DNA of 35,309 nucleotides from Candidatus Uhrbacteria bacterium (GTDB lineage: Bacteria > Patescibacteriota > Patescibacteriia > UBA9934), in contig DMOG01000018.1 of the NCBI GenBank assembly GCA_003453595.1, forward strand, positions 1 to 35,309, in the 5' to 3' direction. Position numbers and translations under genes: made by a program. This document shows positions 35,288 through 35,309 of this stretch, one piece after another; the stretch's first letter is position 1, and every line of letters starts with the position of its first letter. The notes below the pieces were generated by a model that was not told where the DNA came from, made no database searches, and saw nothing but the letters and a program-made list of their open reading frames with translations.

Positions 35288-35309
35288 ATGGCTTTGTTTC
35301 CTAATTCCT
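35288..35309 (+). CDS. start of the next cassette gene (cut by the window edge)
   Basis: ATG 35288 lies 16 nt after the shared leader block and reads MALFPNS, open to the window end. Its position matches the gene start after leader A. Nothing can be said of its function. Confidence 0.45.

Larger units (their letters stand above)
27827..35309 (+). mobile_element. integron-type gene-cassette array without integrase (CALIN-like)
   Basis: The array holds eight complete units and one partial unit, all genes on + and functionally unrelated. Unit ends carry AAC...stem-loop...GTTA sites. Core positions are 27827, 28847, 28913, 29629, 30728, 32508, 33434, about 34357 and 35119. Six or more of these are followed directly by G(A)AAT-type bases (for example GTTAAGTGAAATATT, GTTATGTGAAAT, GTTAGACGAAATAAT). 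R''/R' orientation agrees with + strand cassettes. No tyrosine recombinase gene lies in the window. The array runs past the right edge. Confidence 0.75.

Noticed and set aside
27676..35309. Integron integrase gene
   Set aside because: No frame on either strand shows tyrosine-recombinase motifs; if an integrase exists it lies outside this window.
1..35309. Alternative genetic code (TGA = Gly, as in Gracilibacteria)
   Set aside because: TGA ends hrcA, the antiporter and the lepA-recJ peptide at expected lengths, and no conserved gene is interrupted by TGA.

Overview
The window looks like a Patescibacteria (CPR, Parcubacteria-like) chromosome segment. The inference rests on low G+C, tightly packed housekeeping genes, a shortened HrcA, a reduced type IV pilus set (pilM, degenerate receiver, pilin, pilD), a T4SS-type coupling ATPase outside any conjugation operon, and many small orphan genes. 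TGA is used as a stop (for example hrcA and the antiporter), so this is not a TGA-recoding CPR lineage. The assignment comes from gene content only; no rRNA gene is present.

Layout. 1-2.3 kb: a CPA2/Kef-type antiporter and a helical hypothetical gene. 2.3-8.0 kb: the heat-shock locus hrcA-grpE-dnaK under a textbook promoter with a perfect CIRCE operator. dnaJ is separated from dnaK by a pacifastin-like cysteine-knot protein, small membrane genes and three related long palindromes. 8.0-10 kb: orphan genes with Shine-Dalgarno sequences and intrinsic terminators. 10-16.1 kb: cysS, a coupling-type ATPase with a partner gene, and dnaX. 16.1-17.0 kb: a zeta-toxin-like kinase and a small downstream ORF. 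17.0-17.6 kb: a tRNA-Gln(CUG) gene whose 3' end is duplicated on the far side of a small GIY-YIG nuclease gene. 17.7-19.1 kb: two orphan genes. 19.2-24.7 kb: mnmA, a REP/MITE-like element, lepA, a 35-residue membrane peptide, recJ and an RNase H gene. 24.7-27.7 kb: the pilus genes.

27.8 kb to the end: this stretch reads as an integron-type gene-cassette array with no integrase in the window. All genes lie on the + strand and are unrelated single functions: membrane protein, GNAT, methyltransferase, GIY-YIG plus DinD/Bro-N, RibD_C reductase, 2H phosphoesterase, half-MFS. They are separated by attC-like sites (AAC...long imperfect stem...GTTA core), and most cores are followed by GAAAT. Three cassettes start with a shared, apparently structured leader. 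This array and its leader are the strongest candidates for something undescribed here.

Expression. Housekeeping genes tend to have an extended -10 (TGn-TATAAT-like) ending only 6-11 nt before the start codon, with no Shine-Dalgarno, which suggests leaderless mRNAs. Several orphan genes instead have strong Shine-Dalgarno sequences, full -35/-10 promoters and hairpin terminators.
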